A stretch of 64,000 nucleotides of DNA from Sedimentitalea xiamensis (GCF_030164465.1 NZ_JASNJE010000005.1:62001-126000); one strand, 5' to 3'. Shown: positions 26,190 through 36,183, numbered from the stretch's first letter. Translations and numbers: made by a program. Notes: generated by a model from the sequence alone, not told the origin.

Positions 26190-27080
26190 ATGATCACATC
26201 CATGACCGGCATCGCTTCGGCCAAGGGCGATGCCGCCCGTTATTCCTGGACCTGGGATCTTCGGAGCGTCAACGGCAAGGGGCTGGACCTGCGCATCCGC
26301 GTCCCGGACTGGCTCGACGGGCTGGAGGCGTATCTGCGGGCGGACCTGTCCAAGGCGATCGCGCGCGGCAACGTCACCTTGTCGCTCAGGATGACAAGGG
26401 GCGAGGATGCAGGCGGTCTGGTTCTCAACGCCGCCGCACTGAACACGGTCCTGGACGCATTGGCGCAGGTAGAAGCGGATGCGATGGACCGTGGCCTGAC
26501 CTTGGGGCCGTCCAGGGCGAGCGACCTGCTTTCGGTGCGTGGCGTGCTGGAAACCGGCGGTGCCGAGGAAGACACCGCGCCGCTGGTCAATCAGCTTCGG
26601 GCCGAGTTCAACGATCTGAAGAAATCTTTTGTCGCGATGCGCCTGTCGGAAGGACAGGCGCTGTCCGCCGTGCTGTCCGAACAGCTCGACCGGATCGAAA
26701 CCCTGACTGCGCAGGCCGCGGACCTGGCCGAGGCGCGCAAGGACGCCGTGGCGGAAACGCTGAAGGCCAATCTCGCACGGGTGCTTGACAACGCGGAAGG
26801 CGCCGATCCGGCGCGGGTTGCGCAGGAACTGGCCATGCTGGCCGTCAAGTCGGATGTGACAGAGGAGATCGACCGGCTGGTCGTCCATGTCGCCGCCGCC
26901 CGCGACCTGATCGCCAAGGGTGGCACGGTCGGACGCAAGCTGGATTTCCTGATGCAGGAGTTCAACCGCGAGGCCAACACGCTCTGTTCGAAATCGCAGT
27001 CGGCGGGATTGACCGCCGTCGGGCTCGACCTGAAAGCCGTGATCGACCAGATGCGCGAGCAGGTCCAGAACGTCGAATGA
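26190..27080 (+). CDS. yicC: YicC-family endoribonuclease
   Basis: 296 residues, normal for YicC. The protein begins [14 protein letters not shown], the usual family start (MTGFGR-like), and has the conserved [14 protein letters not shown] segment. The C-terminal DUF1732 part is clear: [37 protein letters not shown]. YicC proteins are recently recognised cytosolic endoribonucleases acting on RNA in E. coli. The upstream in-frame ATG at 26142 would add 16 Arg/Lys-rich residues not seen in the family. It is followed 19 bp later by gmk, a conserved pairing. Confidence 0.92.
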   Translation: MITSMTGIASAKGDAARYSWTWDLRSVNGKGLDLRIRVPDWLDGLEAYLRADLSKAIARGNVTLSLRMTRGEDAGGLVLNAAALNTVLDALAQVEADAMDRGLTLGPSRASDLLSVRGVLETGGAEEDTAPLVNQLRAEFNDLKKSFVAMRLSEGQALSAVLSEQLDRIETLTAQAADLAEARKDAVAETLKANLARVLDNAEGADPARVAQELAMLAVKSDVTEEIDRLVVHVAAARDLIAKGGTVGRKLDFLMQEFNREANTLCSKSQSAGLTAVGLDLKAVIDQMREQVQNVE

Positions 27081-27099
27081 TCCGGAAAGGAACAGAACG

Positions 27100-27741
27100 A
27101 TGACGCAGCGCCGCGGACTCCTGATCATCCTGTCCTCTCCGTCGGGCGCGGGGAAATCCACCCTGGCGCGGCGGCTGCGCGACTGGGACCCGTCGATCGT
27201 TTTCTCGGTCAGCGCAACGACCCGTTCGCCCCGGCCCGGCGAAACCGACGGGGTGGACTATATCTTTACGTCCGAATCCGACTTCAAGGCGCAGGTGGCG
27301 GCGGGCGACATGCTGGAACACGCCCATGTCTTTGGCAATTTCTACGGGTCTCCGCGCGGCCCGGTGCAGGACGCGATAGACGCCGGCAAGGACGTGCTTT
27401 TTGACATCGACTGGCAGGGCGCGCAGCAGATCCGCAACTCCGCGCTCGGTCAGAATACGCTGTCGATCTTCCTGTTGCCGCCGTCGATCGCCGAACTGCG
27501 CCGCCGCCTGGAAGGCCGCAGGCAGGACGACGCCGCCACCATCGCGCGCCGGATGCAGAAAAGCTGGGACGAGATCAGCCACTGGGACGGTTACGATTTC
27601 GTTCTCGTCAACGACGATCTTGACGCCACCGAAGAGCGGCTGAAAACCATCGTCACCGCCACCCGTCTGCGCCGCAGCCAGCAACCCGGTCTGACCGGAC
27701 ATGTCCGCAGCCTTCAGGCCGAATTCGAGGAAAGAAAATGA
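27100..27741 (+). CDS. gmk: Guanylate kinase
   Basis: 213 residues, standard length. Phosphorylates GMP to GDP using ATP. P-loop [10 protein letters not shown] (Lys19), GMP-binding segments [13 protein letters not shown] and VDYIFTS, lid region [11 protein letters not shown] with [10 protein letters not shown], and [10 protein letters not shown]. Preceded by GGAAAGGAACAG ribosome site. It is the second gene of the yicC-gmk unit and overlaps the next gene by 4 bases (ATGA), so translation is probably coupled. Confidence 0.96.
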   Translation: MTQRRGLLIILSSPSGAGKSTLARRLRDWDPSIVFSVSATTRSPRPGETDGVDYIFTSESDFKAQVAAGDMLEHAHVFGNFYGSPRGPVQDAIDAGKDVLFDIDWQGAQQIRNSALGQNTLSIFLLPPSIAELRRRLEGRRQDDAATIARRMQKSWDEISHWDGYDFVLVNDDLDATEERLKTIVTATRLRRSQQPGLTGHVRSLQAEFEERK

Positions 27742-28262
27742 CCGTCTATATGCTCGGAGATGCGTCTCCTGACCTGCACCCCGACACATGGATTGCCCCC
27801 GATGCCAACCTGATCGGCAAGGTAGTTCTGGAAGAAGGCGCCAGCATCTGGTTCGGGTCCACCCTGCGCGGGGACAACGAGGAAATCCGGATCGGGGCGG
27901 GCAGCAACGTGCAGGAAAACTGCGTGATGCATACGGACATGGGCTTTCCGTTGACCGTGGGAACCAATTGCACCATCGGGCACAAGGTCATGCTGCATGG
28001 CTGCACCGTCGGCGACAATTCGCTGATCGGCATGGGTGCCACGATTCTGAACGGGGCGCGCATCGGCCGAAACTGCCTGATCGGGGCGGGGGCGCTGATC
28101 ACCGAAGGCAAGGTCATCCCGGACGGCAGTCTTGTCATGGGCGCGCCGGGCAAGGTCGTGCGCATTCTGGACGATACCGCGATCAAGGGGATGACCGCCG
28201 CGGCATTACATTATCAGGACAACATGCGCAGGTTTCGCGAACAACTGAAAAAGGTTCAATGA
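27738..28262 (+). CDS. Gamma-carbonic-anhydrase-like hexapeptide-repeat protein
   Basis: 174 residues. Left-handed beta-helix of hexapeptide repeats ([33 protein letters not shown] and further turns), with a C-terminal helix ([12 protein letters not shown]). The three metal-binding histidines of the gamma-carbonic-anhydrase/YrdA/PaaY family are present: His65 (NCVMHTDMG), His82 and His87 (GHKVMLHGC). QEN before His65 is also typical. Family members bind Zn or Fe as trimers; carbonic-anhydrase activity has been shown for some and not others. It overlaps gmk at its start and the PLP enzyme gene at its end, each by 4 bases. Confidence 0.9.
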   Translation: MTVYMLGDASPDLHPDTWIAPDANLIGKVVLEEGASIWFGSTLRGDNEEIRIGAGSNVQENCVMHTDMGFPLTVGTNCTIGHKVMLHGCTVGDNSLIGMGATILNGARIGRNCLIGAGALITEGKVIPDGSLVMGAPGKVVRILDDTAIKGMTAAALHYQDNMRRFREQLKKVQ

Positions 28263-29446
28263 TGCGAAATTCGAAAGGGTCCCTGATCCGTCCGACGTCG
28301 CTGCCCGAAAGCGCGAGCCGTCCGGTCGTGACGCCGCTGTCTCCTTCGGTCGTCTACGCCAGCGAAACGCCGGATGCGCTGGATGCCCAGTATGAAGGCC
28401 GCGTTCACGGTTACACCTATTCCCGCGAGGGCCATCCGAACGCCGATGTGGTCGCGGCCCGTCTGGATGCGATGGAGGGCATGCCGGGCGGTGTTGTCAC
28501 CGCGTCGGGCATGGCGGCGGTGTCCGCTGTTCTGCTCGGGCTGCTCAAGACCGGAGACCATGTGATCGGCGGCAAGCAGCTTTACGGGCGGTCGCTGCGC
28601 CTGATGGCCGAAGACCTGCCGCGGCTCGGCATCAGGACCTCTCTGGCCGATCCCGGAAACGTGGACGCGGTGCGCGCGGAGATCCGCCCCGACACCCGCC
28701 TGCTGCTTGTCGAAGCCGTGTCCAACCCGACGCTGAACGTCGCGGATATCCACGGGCTGGCGGCGCTGTGCAAGGAACACGGGCTCTTGCTGGCGGTGGA
28801 CAACACCTTTACCACCCCGCGCGGGTTCAGACCGTTCGACCACGGCGCAGATATCGTCATTCATTCGATCACCAAGCTGCTCGCCGGCCATTCCGACGTG
28901 ATGCTCGGCTATGTGGTCGCCAGGGATCCCGCGCTGAACGAAAGACTGCGCGTTTTCAACGTCACAACCGGACTGACGCCAAGCCCGTTCGACTGCTGGC
29001 TGGCCGAACGCGGGATGTTGTCGTTTGAATTGCGTTTTGACAGGGCACAGCAGACGGCGGCGGCGCTCGCGGATCATCTCGCGGCCCTGCCGGGGGTGGC
29101 GCGGGTCATCTATCCGATGCGAACGGACCATCCCGACCACGACCGCGCGGTGGCGCTGCTTGGGGCGCGGGGCTGCAACATGGTCAGTTTCGAACTGAAC
29201 GGCGGCAGGGCGGCGGCAAACGCTTTCACGCGCGCCGCCGACGGCCTTAGCTTTGCGCCGACGCTGGGCGATGTCGGCACGACGCTGTCGCATCCCGCTT
29301 CGTCCTCGCACCGCGCCCTCACGCCGGAAAACCGGGAAGCCCTGGGCCTGCGCGAAGGGTTCTTTCGCGTTTCCGTGGGGCTGGAGGACGCGGATACGCT
29401 GAAGCGGGTATTCTCCGACGCCGTCGCCGCCGCGATGGCGGGGTAG
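28259..29446 (+). CDS. Cys/Met-metabolism PLP enzyme (cystathionine gamma-synthase/beta-lyase family)
   Basis: 395 residues from ATG 28259, overlapping the previous stop; a second ATG follows at once. Family features: [20 protein letters not shown] (in the YxRxxNP region, here REGHPN instead of RxxNPT), [51 protein letters not shown] and Schiff-base lysine Lys206 in [15 protein letters not shown]. The C terminus has [12 protein letters not shown]. These enzymes act in trans-sulfuration or in gamma/beta-elimination of sulfur amino acids in the cytosol; which reaction cannot be told. phoR starts 6 bp downstream in the same frame. Confidence 0.9.
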   Translation: MMRNSKGSLIRPTSLPESASRPVVTPLSPSVVYASETPDALDAQYEGRVHGYTYSREGHPNADVVAARLDAMEGMPGGVVTASGMAAVSAVLLGLLKTGDHVIGGKQLYGRSLRLMAEDLPRLGIRTSLADPGNVDAVRAEIRPDTRLLLVEAVSNPTLNVADIHGLAALCKEHGLLLAVDNTFTTPRGFRPFDHGADIVIHSITKLLAGHSDVMLGYVVARDPALNERLRVFNVTTGLTPSPFDCWLAERGMLSFELRFDRAQQTAAALADHLAALPGVARVIYPMRTDHPDHDRAVALLGARGCNMVSFELNGGRAAANAFTRAADGLSFAPTLGDVGTTLSHPASSSHRALTPENREALGLREGFFRVSVGLEDADTLKRVFSDAVAAAMAG

Positions 29447-29452
29447 GCCGGA

Positions 29453-30499
29453 ATGCCCTCCGTCGTGGTCCACAGTGTGCTGGAAGCCGTTCCGTTGCCC
29501 GCGCTGATGGTCGATCAGGAGGAATGGATCATCGCCGCCAATGCTGAAGCAAAACGCCTGCTCGGCGATGCCATCGTCGGCAGGCACTATGCCAACGTGC
29601 TGCGGCAGCCGCTCATGATCGAAGCGATCGAATCGACCTTGCGGGACAGGCAGGAGCACCTGGCCCGCCACATGATCAAGGAGGGTGCGCAAACGGCGCC
29701 CCTTGACGTGACCTGCCGCTATATCGACGGCGTCACGAACGACGGCAAGGGTGCGGCCATGATCAGCTTTCAGGACCGGGCGGACATGGAACAGGCCGGC
29801 CAGATGCGGCGCGATTTCGTGGCCAATGTCAGCCACGAACTGCGCACCCCGCTGACAGCGCTGATCGGATTCATCGAAACGCTGCGCGGCGCGGCGCGGG
29901 ACGATGCTGCCGCGCGGGACCGGTTTCTCGGCATCATGGAGCGGGAGGCCGGGCGGATGAACCGGCTGGTCGGGGATCTGCTGTCGCTCAGCCGCGTCGA
30001 ATCGGCAGAGCGCGTTCGCCCGACCAAGAAGGTCGACATCGCTGGCATCCTGAAATCCACCATGTCCTCCCTGACGCCGCTGGCGGACACGAATGGCGCC
30101 GTTCTGGAACTGGATGCGCCGAGCGGACCGCTGCCGATCTCGGGCGATGACGACCAGTTGCGCCAGGTTTTCACCAACCTGATCGAGAACGCGATCAAAT
30201 ACGGGGGCGAAAACAACCGGACGACGATCGAACTGCGCGTGGTTGAGCGCGATTCGGAATTGCGCGTTCCGGCGGTTCAGGTGCAGGTGATCGACCGGGG
30301 ATCGGGAATCGACCCGGTCCATCTGCCGCGCCTGACGGAACGATTCTACCGGGTGGACAATCACCGAAGCCGCCAACTCGGTGGAACCGGCCTGGGGTTG
30401 GCCATCGTCAAGCACATCGTGAATCGCCACCGGGGACGGTTCCGGGTCGACAGCGTATTGGGCAAAGGCACAACCTGCACGGTGGTTTTGCCGCAGTAG
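29453..30499 (+). CDS. phoR: Phosphate-regulon sensor histidine kinase PhoR, without membrane segments
   Basis: 348 residues. A PAS domain begins almost at the N terminus (about 8-112), followed by HisKA with His128 in FVANVSHELRTPL, then the HATPase_c boxes N (NLIENAIKYGG), G1 (IDRGSGID), F (RLTERFYRVD) and G2 (GGTGLGLAIVKHI). No hydrophobic segment long enough to span the membrane is present, unlike E. coli PhoR. The start cannot be further upstream because the stop of the preceding gene (29444-29446) is in the same frame. Sits 6 bp behind the PLP enzyme gene and ahead of the Pho box and pstS. It would phosphorylate PhoB (36184). Confidence 0.93.
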   Translation: MPSVVVHSVLEAVPLPALMVDQEEWIIAANAEAKRLLGDAIVGRHYANVLRQPLMIEAIESTLRDRQEHLARHMIKEGAQTAPLDVTCRYIDGVTNDGKGAAMISFQDRADMEQAGQMRRDFVANVSHELRTPLTALIGFIETLRGAARDDAAARDRFLGIMEREAGRMNRLVGDLLSLSRVESAERVRPTKKVDIAGILKSTMSSLTPLADTNGAVLELDAPSGPLPISGDDDQLRQVFTNLIENAIKYGGENNRTTIELRVVERDSELRVPAVQVQVIDRGSGIDPVHLPRLTERFYRVDNHRSRQLGGTGLGLAIVKHIVNRHRGRFRVDSVLGKGTTCTVVLPQ

Positions 30500-30570
30500 C
30501 AGACCTTTGCGAGCCGGGATCGGCCCGGCGCGGATTGCGCGCGGTTTCGATGCGATCCATTTTATCGCGC

Positions 30571-30600
30571 TTTGTCATGAAACTGTTACCGGGGTGTCAC
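30571..30600 (+). promoter_or_regulatory. Pho box (PhoB binding site) ahead of pstS
   Basis: Three TGTNAY-type units, TGTCAT (30573), TGTTAC (30584) and TGTCAC (30595), are spaced exactly 11 bases apart, the repeat geometry PhoB recognises. The first two with flanks resemble the 18-bp consensus (CTGTCATA-A-CTGTCAC-like). The site is 83 bp before the pstS ATG, so it should activate pstS and the genes after it during phosphate limitation. Confidence 0.85.
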
Positions 30601-30682
30601 AAAAGGCATACGCAGACCACCTAGGTGGGGCGCGAGGTCATCATGGGGGTGGCCGCTCGTTCATGTCCTTTAGGAGACATTC

Positions 30683-31738
30683 ATGTCCATCTTGAAACTG
30701 ACTGCTTCCACTCTGGCCGTCGCGTCTTTCTGTGCAACCACCGCTGCCGCCCGCGATCAGGTCCAGGTGGCCGGGTCTTCGACGGTGCTGCCATATGCGT
30801 CGATCGTTGCCGAAGCCTTTGGCGAGAACTTCGACTTCCCGACGCCGGTCGTGGAATCGGGCGGGTCGTCCGCCGGCCTGAAACGCTTCTGCGAAGGTCT
30901 CGGCGAAAACACCATCGATATCGCCAATGCCTCGCGTCAGATCCGCGACAAGGAAATCCAGGTCTGCGCAGAGAACGGCGTGACGGATATCATCGAAGTC
31001 CGCATCGGCTATGACGGCATCGTCTTTGCCAGCGACATCAACGGCAATTCCTTCGAATTCACCCCGGTCCAGTGGTATCGCGCGATTTCCCGCCAGGTGG
31101 TCGTCGACGGCGCTTTGGTCGACAACCCGTATACCATGTGGAATGAAGTCGATCCGGCCCTGCCGGCCCAGGCGATCCAGACCTATGTGCCGGGAACCAA
31201 GCACGGCACCCGCGAAGTCTTCGAGGAAAAGGTGATCCTTGCGGGGTGCGAAGAATCCGGCGACTTCGAAGCCTATCTGGCGGCTGCCAAGGGCGAAGAC
31301 GACAAGTCCAGAAAGGGCGCGGCCGAGAAAGCCTGCATCGAACTGCGCACCGACGGGAAGTCCGTGGACATCGATGGCGATTACACCGAAACCCTGGCCC
31401 GCATCGACAGCAACAAGGACGGCATCGGCGTCTTCGGCCTGGCCTTCTATGAGAACAACACCGACAAGCTTCAGGTTGCGGCCATGTCCGGCGTGATGCC
31501 GAGCACGGACTCGATCTCTTCCGGCGAATACCCGGTGTCCCGCCCCTTGTTCTTCTACGTCAAGAAGGCGCATATCGGCGTCATTCCCGGTCTGAAGGAA
31601 TTCGCCGAATTCTTCGTGGCGGATGAGATCGCGGGTCCCGACGGTCCGCTTTCCGAATACGGTCTGGTTTCGGATCCGGAACTGAGCGACACGCAAGCCA
31701 TCGTTGCCGACGAAAAGACGCTCGGCGGAAGCTCCTGA
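30683..31738 (+). CDS. pstS: Phosphate ABC transporter substrate-binding protein PstS
   Basis: 351 residues. Sec signal peptide (1 to about 23, ending TTAAA). Phosphate-binding features: VAGSSTVLPYA near the mature N terminus, ESGGSSAGLKRFCEG and DIANASRQI, and GTKHGTREVFEE, all contact segments of the PstS cleft. GGAG in TTAGGAGACATTC provides a strong ribosome site. Expression should be driven by the Pho box just upstream. A perfect hairpin follows the stop, so pstS message can exceed pstCAB. Periplasmic phosphate receptor for the Pst system. Confidence 0.95.
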   Translation: MSILKLTASTLAVASFCATTAAARDQVQVAGSSTVLPYASIVAEAFGENFDFPTPVVESGGSSAGLKRFCEGLGENTIDIANASRQIRDKEIQVCAENGVTDIIEVRIGYDGIVFASDINGNSFEFTPVQWYRAISRQVVVDGALVDNPYTMWNEVDPALPAQAIQTYVPGTKHGTREVFEEKVILAGCEESGDFEAYLAAAKGEDDKSRKGAAEKACIELRTDGKSVDIDGDYTETLARIDSNKDGIGVFGLAFYENNTDKLQVAAMSGVMPSTDSISSGEYPVSRPLFFYVKKAHIGVIPGLKEFAEFFVADEIAGPDGPLSEYGLVSDPELSDTQAIVADEKTLGGSS

Positions 31739-31756
31739 CCGTCCCCGTTCGATCAT

Positions 31757-31790
31757 GGACGGAGCATCGCGGTGCTCCGTCCGTTTCTTT
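31757..31790 (+). terminator. Stem-loop between pstS and pstC
   Basis: GGACGGAGCA (31757-31766) pairs perfectly with TGCTCCGTCC (31773-31782) around TCGCGG, followed by GTTTCTTT. It starts 18 nt after the pstS stop; read-through must feed pstCAB unless another promoter exists. Confidence 0.8.
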
Positions 31791-31817
31791 ACCCACCAAA
31801 CATATCGGTAACGCCCC

Positions 31818-33296
31818 ATGCCATTTCACTGGCTCATTCTCATCCTGATCGCCCTCGGGGCGGCGGGCTACCTTGCGGGCCGGAAGCGGGCGCTCGCCTC
31901 AGCTGACGGAGACGTGCGCCAATTGCATTCGTTGCCGGCCTACTATGGCTGGAATGTGGTGATTTCGACGCTGGTTCCCGCTCTGGGCGCTCTGGTGCTT
32001 TGGCTGGTCCTGCAACCGCTTCTGATCGAGAACCGCGTGTCCAACCTGCTGCCGCAGGAACTGATCCCCGAAGGATCGAGCGCCGGCCTCGTCATGAGCG
32101 ACGTTCGCCGCCTGGCCACCGGGCTGGACAAGGCTGTGGCCGAAAATGTCCTGACGGCGCAACAGGCCAACAGCATGCGGCCCGAACTGTCCGATATCCG
32201 CGCCCGTCTCGGGGAGGTCGGCGTCGCGCTGGGGTCGGACGTGCGCCCGGAAGTCATGCGCGCCGCACAAGCCTACCGGCGGGCCACTGCCTCCGGAACG
32301 CGCCTGATGGGTTTTTGCGTCCTCGGGCTTGCAATCATCGGACTGGTCCTGTCCGTCAGCCGGACGTCGCGGGACTTCTGGGCCCGCAATGCGGTCGAAC
32401 GCGCGGTCATGGCCTTGCTGATCGCGGCAGCCTCGATCGCGATCCTGACCACGCTGGGCATCGTCCTGTCGATGCTGTTTGAAACGCGCAACTTCTTTTC
32501 GTTGCATTCCTGGACCGACTTTTTCTTTGGCACCACATGGGCGCCGAACTTCCGGGGCGACAGCGAACTGTCGATCCTGCCCTTGCTTTGGGGCACCCTC
32601 TATATCTCTTTCATTGCTCTCGCGGTGGCGGTGCCGATCGGGCTTTTCGCTGCGATCTACCTGTCGGAATATGCCGGAAAGGCCACGCGATCCTTCGCCA
32701 AGCCGCTTCTGGAAATTCTCGCGGGCATCCCGACCATCGTCTACGGCCTGTTCGCCTTGTTGACAGTCGGACCGATGCTGGTGAATTTCTTCGGCCGTGG
32801 CAGCGACGGGGTTCTTGGCGTGGACTGGATGGCGGGCGCCACATCTGTGCTGACCGCCGGAGTCGTGATGGGCATCATGCTCATCCCCTTCGTGTCTTCC
32901 CTGAGCGACGATATCATCTCCGCGGTGCCGCAATCCCTGCGCGACGGGTCTTTCGGTCTGGGCGCGACCCGGTCCGAAACCATCCGCCAGGTGGTCCTGC
33001 CCGCGGCCTTGCCGGGGATCGTCGGCGCCATTCTTCTCGCCGCCAGCCGCGCCATCGGTGAAACGATGATCGTCGTCATGGGGGCAGGGGCCATCGCCAA
33101 GTTTTCCCTCAACCCGCTGGAATCGATGACGACCATTACAACCCGGATCGTCAGCCAACTGACCGGGGACACGGATTTCGCCAGTCCGGAAACGCTGGTG
33201 GCCTTCGCGCTTGGACTGACGCTGTTCGTCCTGACACTGGGGCTGAACATTCTGGCGCTGTATATCGTGCGCAGATACCGGGAGCAGTACGAATGA
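31818..33296 (+). CDS. pstC: Phosphate ABC transporter permease PstC, long form
   Basis: 492 residues against about 320 in E. coli. Two N-terminal membrane segments (about 3-20 and 45-68) and a soluble stretch of about 90 residues come before another segment near 160 and the BPD_transp_1 domain (about 265-480). Permease motifs include PIGLFAAIYLSEYA, LLEILAGIPTIVYG and the ATPase-coupling loop SLRDGSFGLGATRSETIRQV followed by ASRAIGETMIV. The long N-terminal region is usual in alphaproteobacterial PstC. Its stop overlaps pstA by 4 bases. Confidence 0.93.
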   Translation: MPFHWLILILIALGAAGYLAGRKRALASADGDVRQLHSLPAYYGWNVVISTLVPALGALVLWLVLQPLLIENRVSNLLPQELIPEGSSAGLVMSDVRRLATGLDKAVAENVLTAQQANSMRPELSDIRARLGEVGVALGSDVRPEVMRAAQAYRRATASGTRLMGFCVLGLAIIGLVLSVSRTSRDFWARNAVERAVMALLIAAASIAILTTLGIVLSMLFETRNFFSLHSWTDFFFGTTWAPNFRGDSELSILPLLWGTLYISFIALAVAVPIGLFAAIYLSEYAGKATRSFAKPLLEILAGIPTIVYGLFALLTVGPMLVNFFGRGSDGVLGVDWMAGATSVLTAGVVMGIMLIPFVSSLSDDIISAVPQSLRDGSFGLGATRSETIRQVVLPAALPGIVGAILLAASRAIGETMIVVMGAGAIAKFSLNPLESMTTITTRIVSQLTGDTDFASPETLVAFALGLTLFVLTLGLNILALYIVRRYREQYE

Positions 33297-34645
33297 CCCA
33301 CGCAACCGATCCGGCCTTGCCCGTATCCACAGAAAACGGGTCGCTGCTTCGGCAGGACGCCCGCACGCGCCGCCGCAATGCCGCCGAAACCCGGTTCAAG
33401 CTTTATGGCGTGATCGCGATCTCGATCGGATTGCTGATGCTGGTCACACTGGTCACCACGATCGTGAGCAACGGGTCCGGCGCGTTTCGGCAAAGCTTCG
33501 TGACGCTGGATGTCGAACTTCTCGAAAGCAAGCTCGACAAGACCGGCGATCGGGACCTTGAGCAGATCAAGAAAGTGTCGACCTTCGGTTACGCTCCGCT
33601 GATCAACGGGGCCTTCGAGACACTGGCGGCCGAACAGGGCGTGGAGACAGCGCTTTCGGCGAAGGAGATGGGCGAAATCCTGTCCAAGGATGCCGCCGCC
33701 CAGCTTCGCGACTATGTTCTGGCCAATCCGGACAGGATCGGAACCACCGCGGAGTTCACCTTTCTGGCCAATAGCCGCGTGGATGGCTACATGAAGGGCC
33801 GGGTCAGCCGCGACAGCATCCAGAACGACAAGAACATTTCCGTGGAGCAGCTCGATTTCGTCGACCAGTTGGTGAACCTCGGCCTGATCGAAAAGAAATT
33901 CAACCCGGCGTTCATTCTGGGCGCGGATGCGTCGGACCAGCGGCCCGAGGCGGCCGGGTTCGGGGTCTCGATGATCGGGTCGCTGTTCATGATGCTGGTT
34001 GTTCTGGTGCTGTCGCTGCCGATCGGAGTCGCCGCCAGCATCTATCTGGAGGAATTCGCCCCGAAGACTTGGTGGACGGATGTCATCGAAGTCAACATCA
34101 GCAATCTCGCGGCCGTCCCGTCCATCGTTTTCGGTATTCTCGGGTTGGCGGTGTTCATCAACACGATGCATCTCCCGATGTCGGCGCCGCTGGTGGGCGG
34201 AATGGTCCTGACGCTCATGACCCTGCCGACGATCATCATCTCTACCCGGGCGGCGCTGAAGGCGGTGCCGCCGTCGATCCGCGATGCCGCCCTTGGCATC
34301 GGCGCATCCAGGATGCAGTCCGTCTTTCATCATGTCCTGCCTTTGGCGGCGCCCGGAATCCTGACCGGCACCATCATCGGCCTGGCGCAGGCGCTGGGAG
34401 AAACCGCGCCGCTGCTGTTGATCGGCATGGTCGGCTTTGTTGCATCCAATGCGCCTGATGGTATCGTGGCGGGGCTGCTGGACCCCAACTCCGCGATGCC
34501 GGCACAGATCTACGAATGGGCAAAACGCGCCGATCCCGCTTTCTATGAACGCGCCTGGGGAGGCATCATCATCCTGTTGGTCTTTCTCGTCGCCATGAAC
34601 ACGATCGCCGTGATCTTGCGCCGCCGCTTTGAACGCCGTTGGTAA
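33293..34645 (+). CDS. pstA: Phosphate ABC transporter permease PstA, long form
   Basis: 450 residues against about 296 in E. coli. An N-terminal region of about 220 residues with one membrane segment (near 38-60) and a soluble domain corresponds to the DUF3333-type extension found on alphaproteobacterial PstA. The BPD_transp_1 part runs from about 225: [51 protein letters not shown] (coupling loop) and [14 protein letters not shown]. Together with PstC it forms the phosphate channel. Start overlaps the pstC stop (ATGA). Confidence 0.93.
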   Translation: MTHATDPALPVSTENGSLLRQDARTRRRNAAETRFKLYGVIAISIGLLMLVTLVTTIVSNGSGAFRQSFVTLDVELLESKLDKTGDRDLEQIKKVSTFGYAPLINGAFETLAAEQGVETALSAKEMGEILSKDAAAQLRDYVLANPDRIGTTAEFTFLANSRVDGYMKGRVSRDSIQNDKNISVEQLDFVDQLVNLGLIEKKFNPAFILGADASDQRPEAAGFGVSMIGSLFMMLVVLVLSLPIGVAASIYLEEFAPKTWWTDVIEVNISNLAAVPSIVFGILGLAVFINTMHLPMSAPLVGGMVLTLMTLPTIIISTRAALKAVPPSIRDAALGIGASRMQSVFHHVLPLAAPGILTGTIIGLAQALGETAPLLLIGMVGFVASNAPDGIVAGLLDPNSAMPAQIYEWAKRADPAFYERAWGGIIILLVFLVAMNTIAVILRRRFERRW

Positions 34646-34658
34646 GGAAATGGAAGAA

Positions 34659-35459
34659 ATGAACGATATGTCCCGGCTTGCCGGCTCTGCCATCGATGTG
34701 GAGACGCCCAAGATCTTGGCCCGCAACGTGAACGTGTTTTATGGCGACACCCATGCCATCCGGGATGTGAACGTCGATATCGCCAACAACACGGTTACGG
34801 CGTTCATCGGCCCATCCGGCTGCGGGAAATCGACTTTCCTGCGCTGTCTCAACCGGATGAACGACACCATCGACAGCTGTCGTGTCACCGGCTCCATGCG
34901 GCTGGACGGCGAAGACATCTACGACAAGCGCGTCGATCCGGTGCAATTGCGCGCGAAGGTCGGAATGGTGTTCCAGAAGCCCAACCCCTTTCCGAAGTCG
35001 ATCTTTGACAATGTCGCCTATGGCCCCAAGATCCACGGTCTGGCCCGCTCGAAGTCCGACCTCGAAGAGATCGTGGAACGGGCATTGCGGCGGGGCGCAC
35101 TCTGGGACGAGGTGAAGGACCGCCTTCATGCGCCCGGCACTGGGCTGTCCGGCGGGCAGCAACAGCGGCTCTGTATCGCGCGCGCCGTGGCCACGGAACC
35201 CGAAGTCCTGCTGATGGACGAACCTTGCAGCGCGCTCGACCCGATCGCGACGGCGCAGGTCGAGGAACTGATCGATGAGCTGAGACGGAATTTTTCGGTC
35301 GTCATCGTGACTCATTCCATGCAGCAGGCGGCCCGGGTCAGCCAGAACACCGCCTTCTTCCACCTTGGCCAACTGGTGGAATTCGGCGAGACGGGACAAA
35401 TCTTCACCAATCCGGAAGACCCGCGCACGGAAAGTTACATCACTGGACGGATCGGTTAG
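34659..35459 (+). CDS. pstB: Phosphate ABC transporter ATP-binding protein PstB
   Basis: 266 residues from the ATG at 34659, which is 10 nt after AAGGA; an ATG at 34650 and a TTG at 34629 are in frame but badly spaced. Walker [11 protein letters not shown]-loop [13 protein letters not shown] (PstB-specific), signature [15 protein letters not shown], Walker [17 protein letters not shown]-loop [14 protein letters not shown]. Cysteines after Walker A and in DEPCSALD are typical for PstB. Motor of the PstSCAB importer and, with PhoU and PhoR, part of phosphate sensing. Confidence 0.95.
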   Translation: MNDMSRLAGSAIDVETPKILARNVNVFYGDTHAIRDVNVDIANNTVTAFIGPSGCGKSTFLRCLNRMNDTIDSCRVTGSMRLDGEDIYDKRVDPVQLRAKVGMVFQKPNPFPKSIFDNVAYGPKIHGLARSKSDLEEIVERALRRGALWDEVKDRLHAPGTGLSGGQQQRLCIARAVATEPEVLLMDEPCSALDPIATAQVEELIDELRRNFSVVIVTHSMQQAARVSQNTAFFHLGQLVEFGETGQIFTNPEDPRTESYITGRIG

Positions 35460-35468
35460 GGGAAAGCC

Positions 35469-36170
35469 ATGCAGGAACAGCACATTGCCTCGGCGTTCGA
35501 CCGGGACCTGGAAACGATGCAGGCCCATATCATGAAGATGGGCGGGCTGGTCGAGGCCGCGATCATGAAGGCCGCCCGGTCGCTGGAAACGCGTGACCAG
35601 GAAATGGCCGAGCAGGTCCGCAACAACGACAAGGCCATAGACGCGCTCGAAGATCTGATCAACGAAGAGACCGCGCGTGTCATCGCCAGGCGGTCGCCCG
35701 CGGCGACGGATCTGCGGCTCGTGCTGTCGGTCATCAAGATCAGCGGCAATCTCGAACGGATCGGGGATTACGCCAAGAACCTGGCAAAGCGCACGACGGT
35801 TCTTTCGCAGATTCCGCCGGTCGACGACAGTTCCTCGGCCCTGCGCCGGATGGCGCAGGAAGTCGAGCGCATGCTCAAGGACGCGCTCGACGCCTATGTC
35901 CAGCGCGATGTCGAACTGGCTGAAAATGTCATCGCGCGCGATCTGGATGTCGATCAGATGTACAATGCCCTGTTCCGGGAACTCCTGACCTTCATGATGG
36001 AAGATGCCCGCAACATCACACCCTGCATGCATCTGCATTTCATCGCCAAGAATATCGAGCGCATGGGCGACCACGTGACATCCATTGCCGAACAGGTCGT
36101 GTACCTCGTGACCGGCGACCGTCCCGACGAATTCCGGCCCAAGGCGGACACGACCTCTCTGGAACTGTAG
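35469..36170 (+). CDS. phoU: Phosphate signalling complex protein PhoU
   Basis: 233 residues, all-helical, two copies of the three-helix PhoU unit. Metal-binding E/D motifs are visible in each half: DKAIDALEDLINEE and DLDVDQMYNALFRELL, with RIGDYAKNLAKR and RMGDHVTSIAEQV as the paired helices. PhoU transmits the transport state of Pst to PhoR and keeps PhoR in the phosphatase mode when phosphate is plentiful. Encoded 9 bp after pstB and 13 bp before phoB. Confidence 0.95.
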   Translation: MQEQHIASAFDRDLETMQAHIMKMGGLVEAAIMKAARSLETRDQEMAEQVRNNDKAIDALEDLINEETARVIARRSPAATDLRLVLSVIKISGNLERIGDYAKNLAKRTTVLSQIPPVDDSSSALRRMAQEVERMLKDALDAYVQRDVELAENVIARDLDVDQMYNALFRELLTFMMEDARNITPCMHLHFIAKNIERMGDHVTSIAEQVVYLVTGDRPDEFRPKADTTSLEL

Positions 36171-36183
36171 GAGAATGACCAGC

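Noticed and set aside
27788-29446. Possible 552-residue fusion upstream of the Cys/Met PLP enzyme
   Set aside because: The N-terminal 157 residues are a shifted reading of the gamma-carbonic-anhydrase-like gene; the family-typical start is at 28259.
28256-30430. 724-codon minus-strand open frame across the PLP enzyme and phoR
   Set aside because: Antisense shadow; the plus strand has two clear enzymes with catalytic motifs and the minus translation is low-complexity Arg/Gln/His-rich.
32741-34726. 661-codon minus-strand open frame opposite pstC and pstA
   Set aside because: Antisense shadow; composition is His/Asp/Arg-rich and there is no ribosome site.
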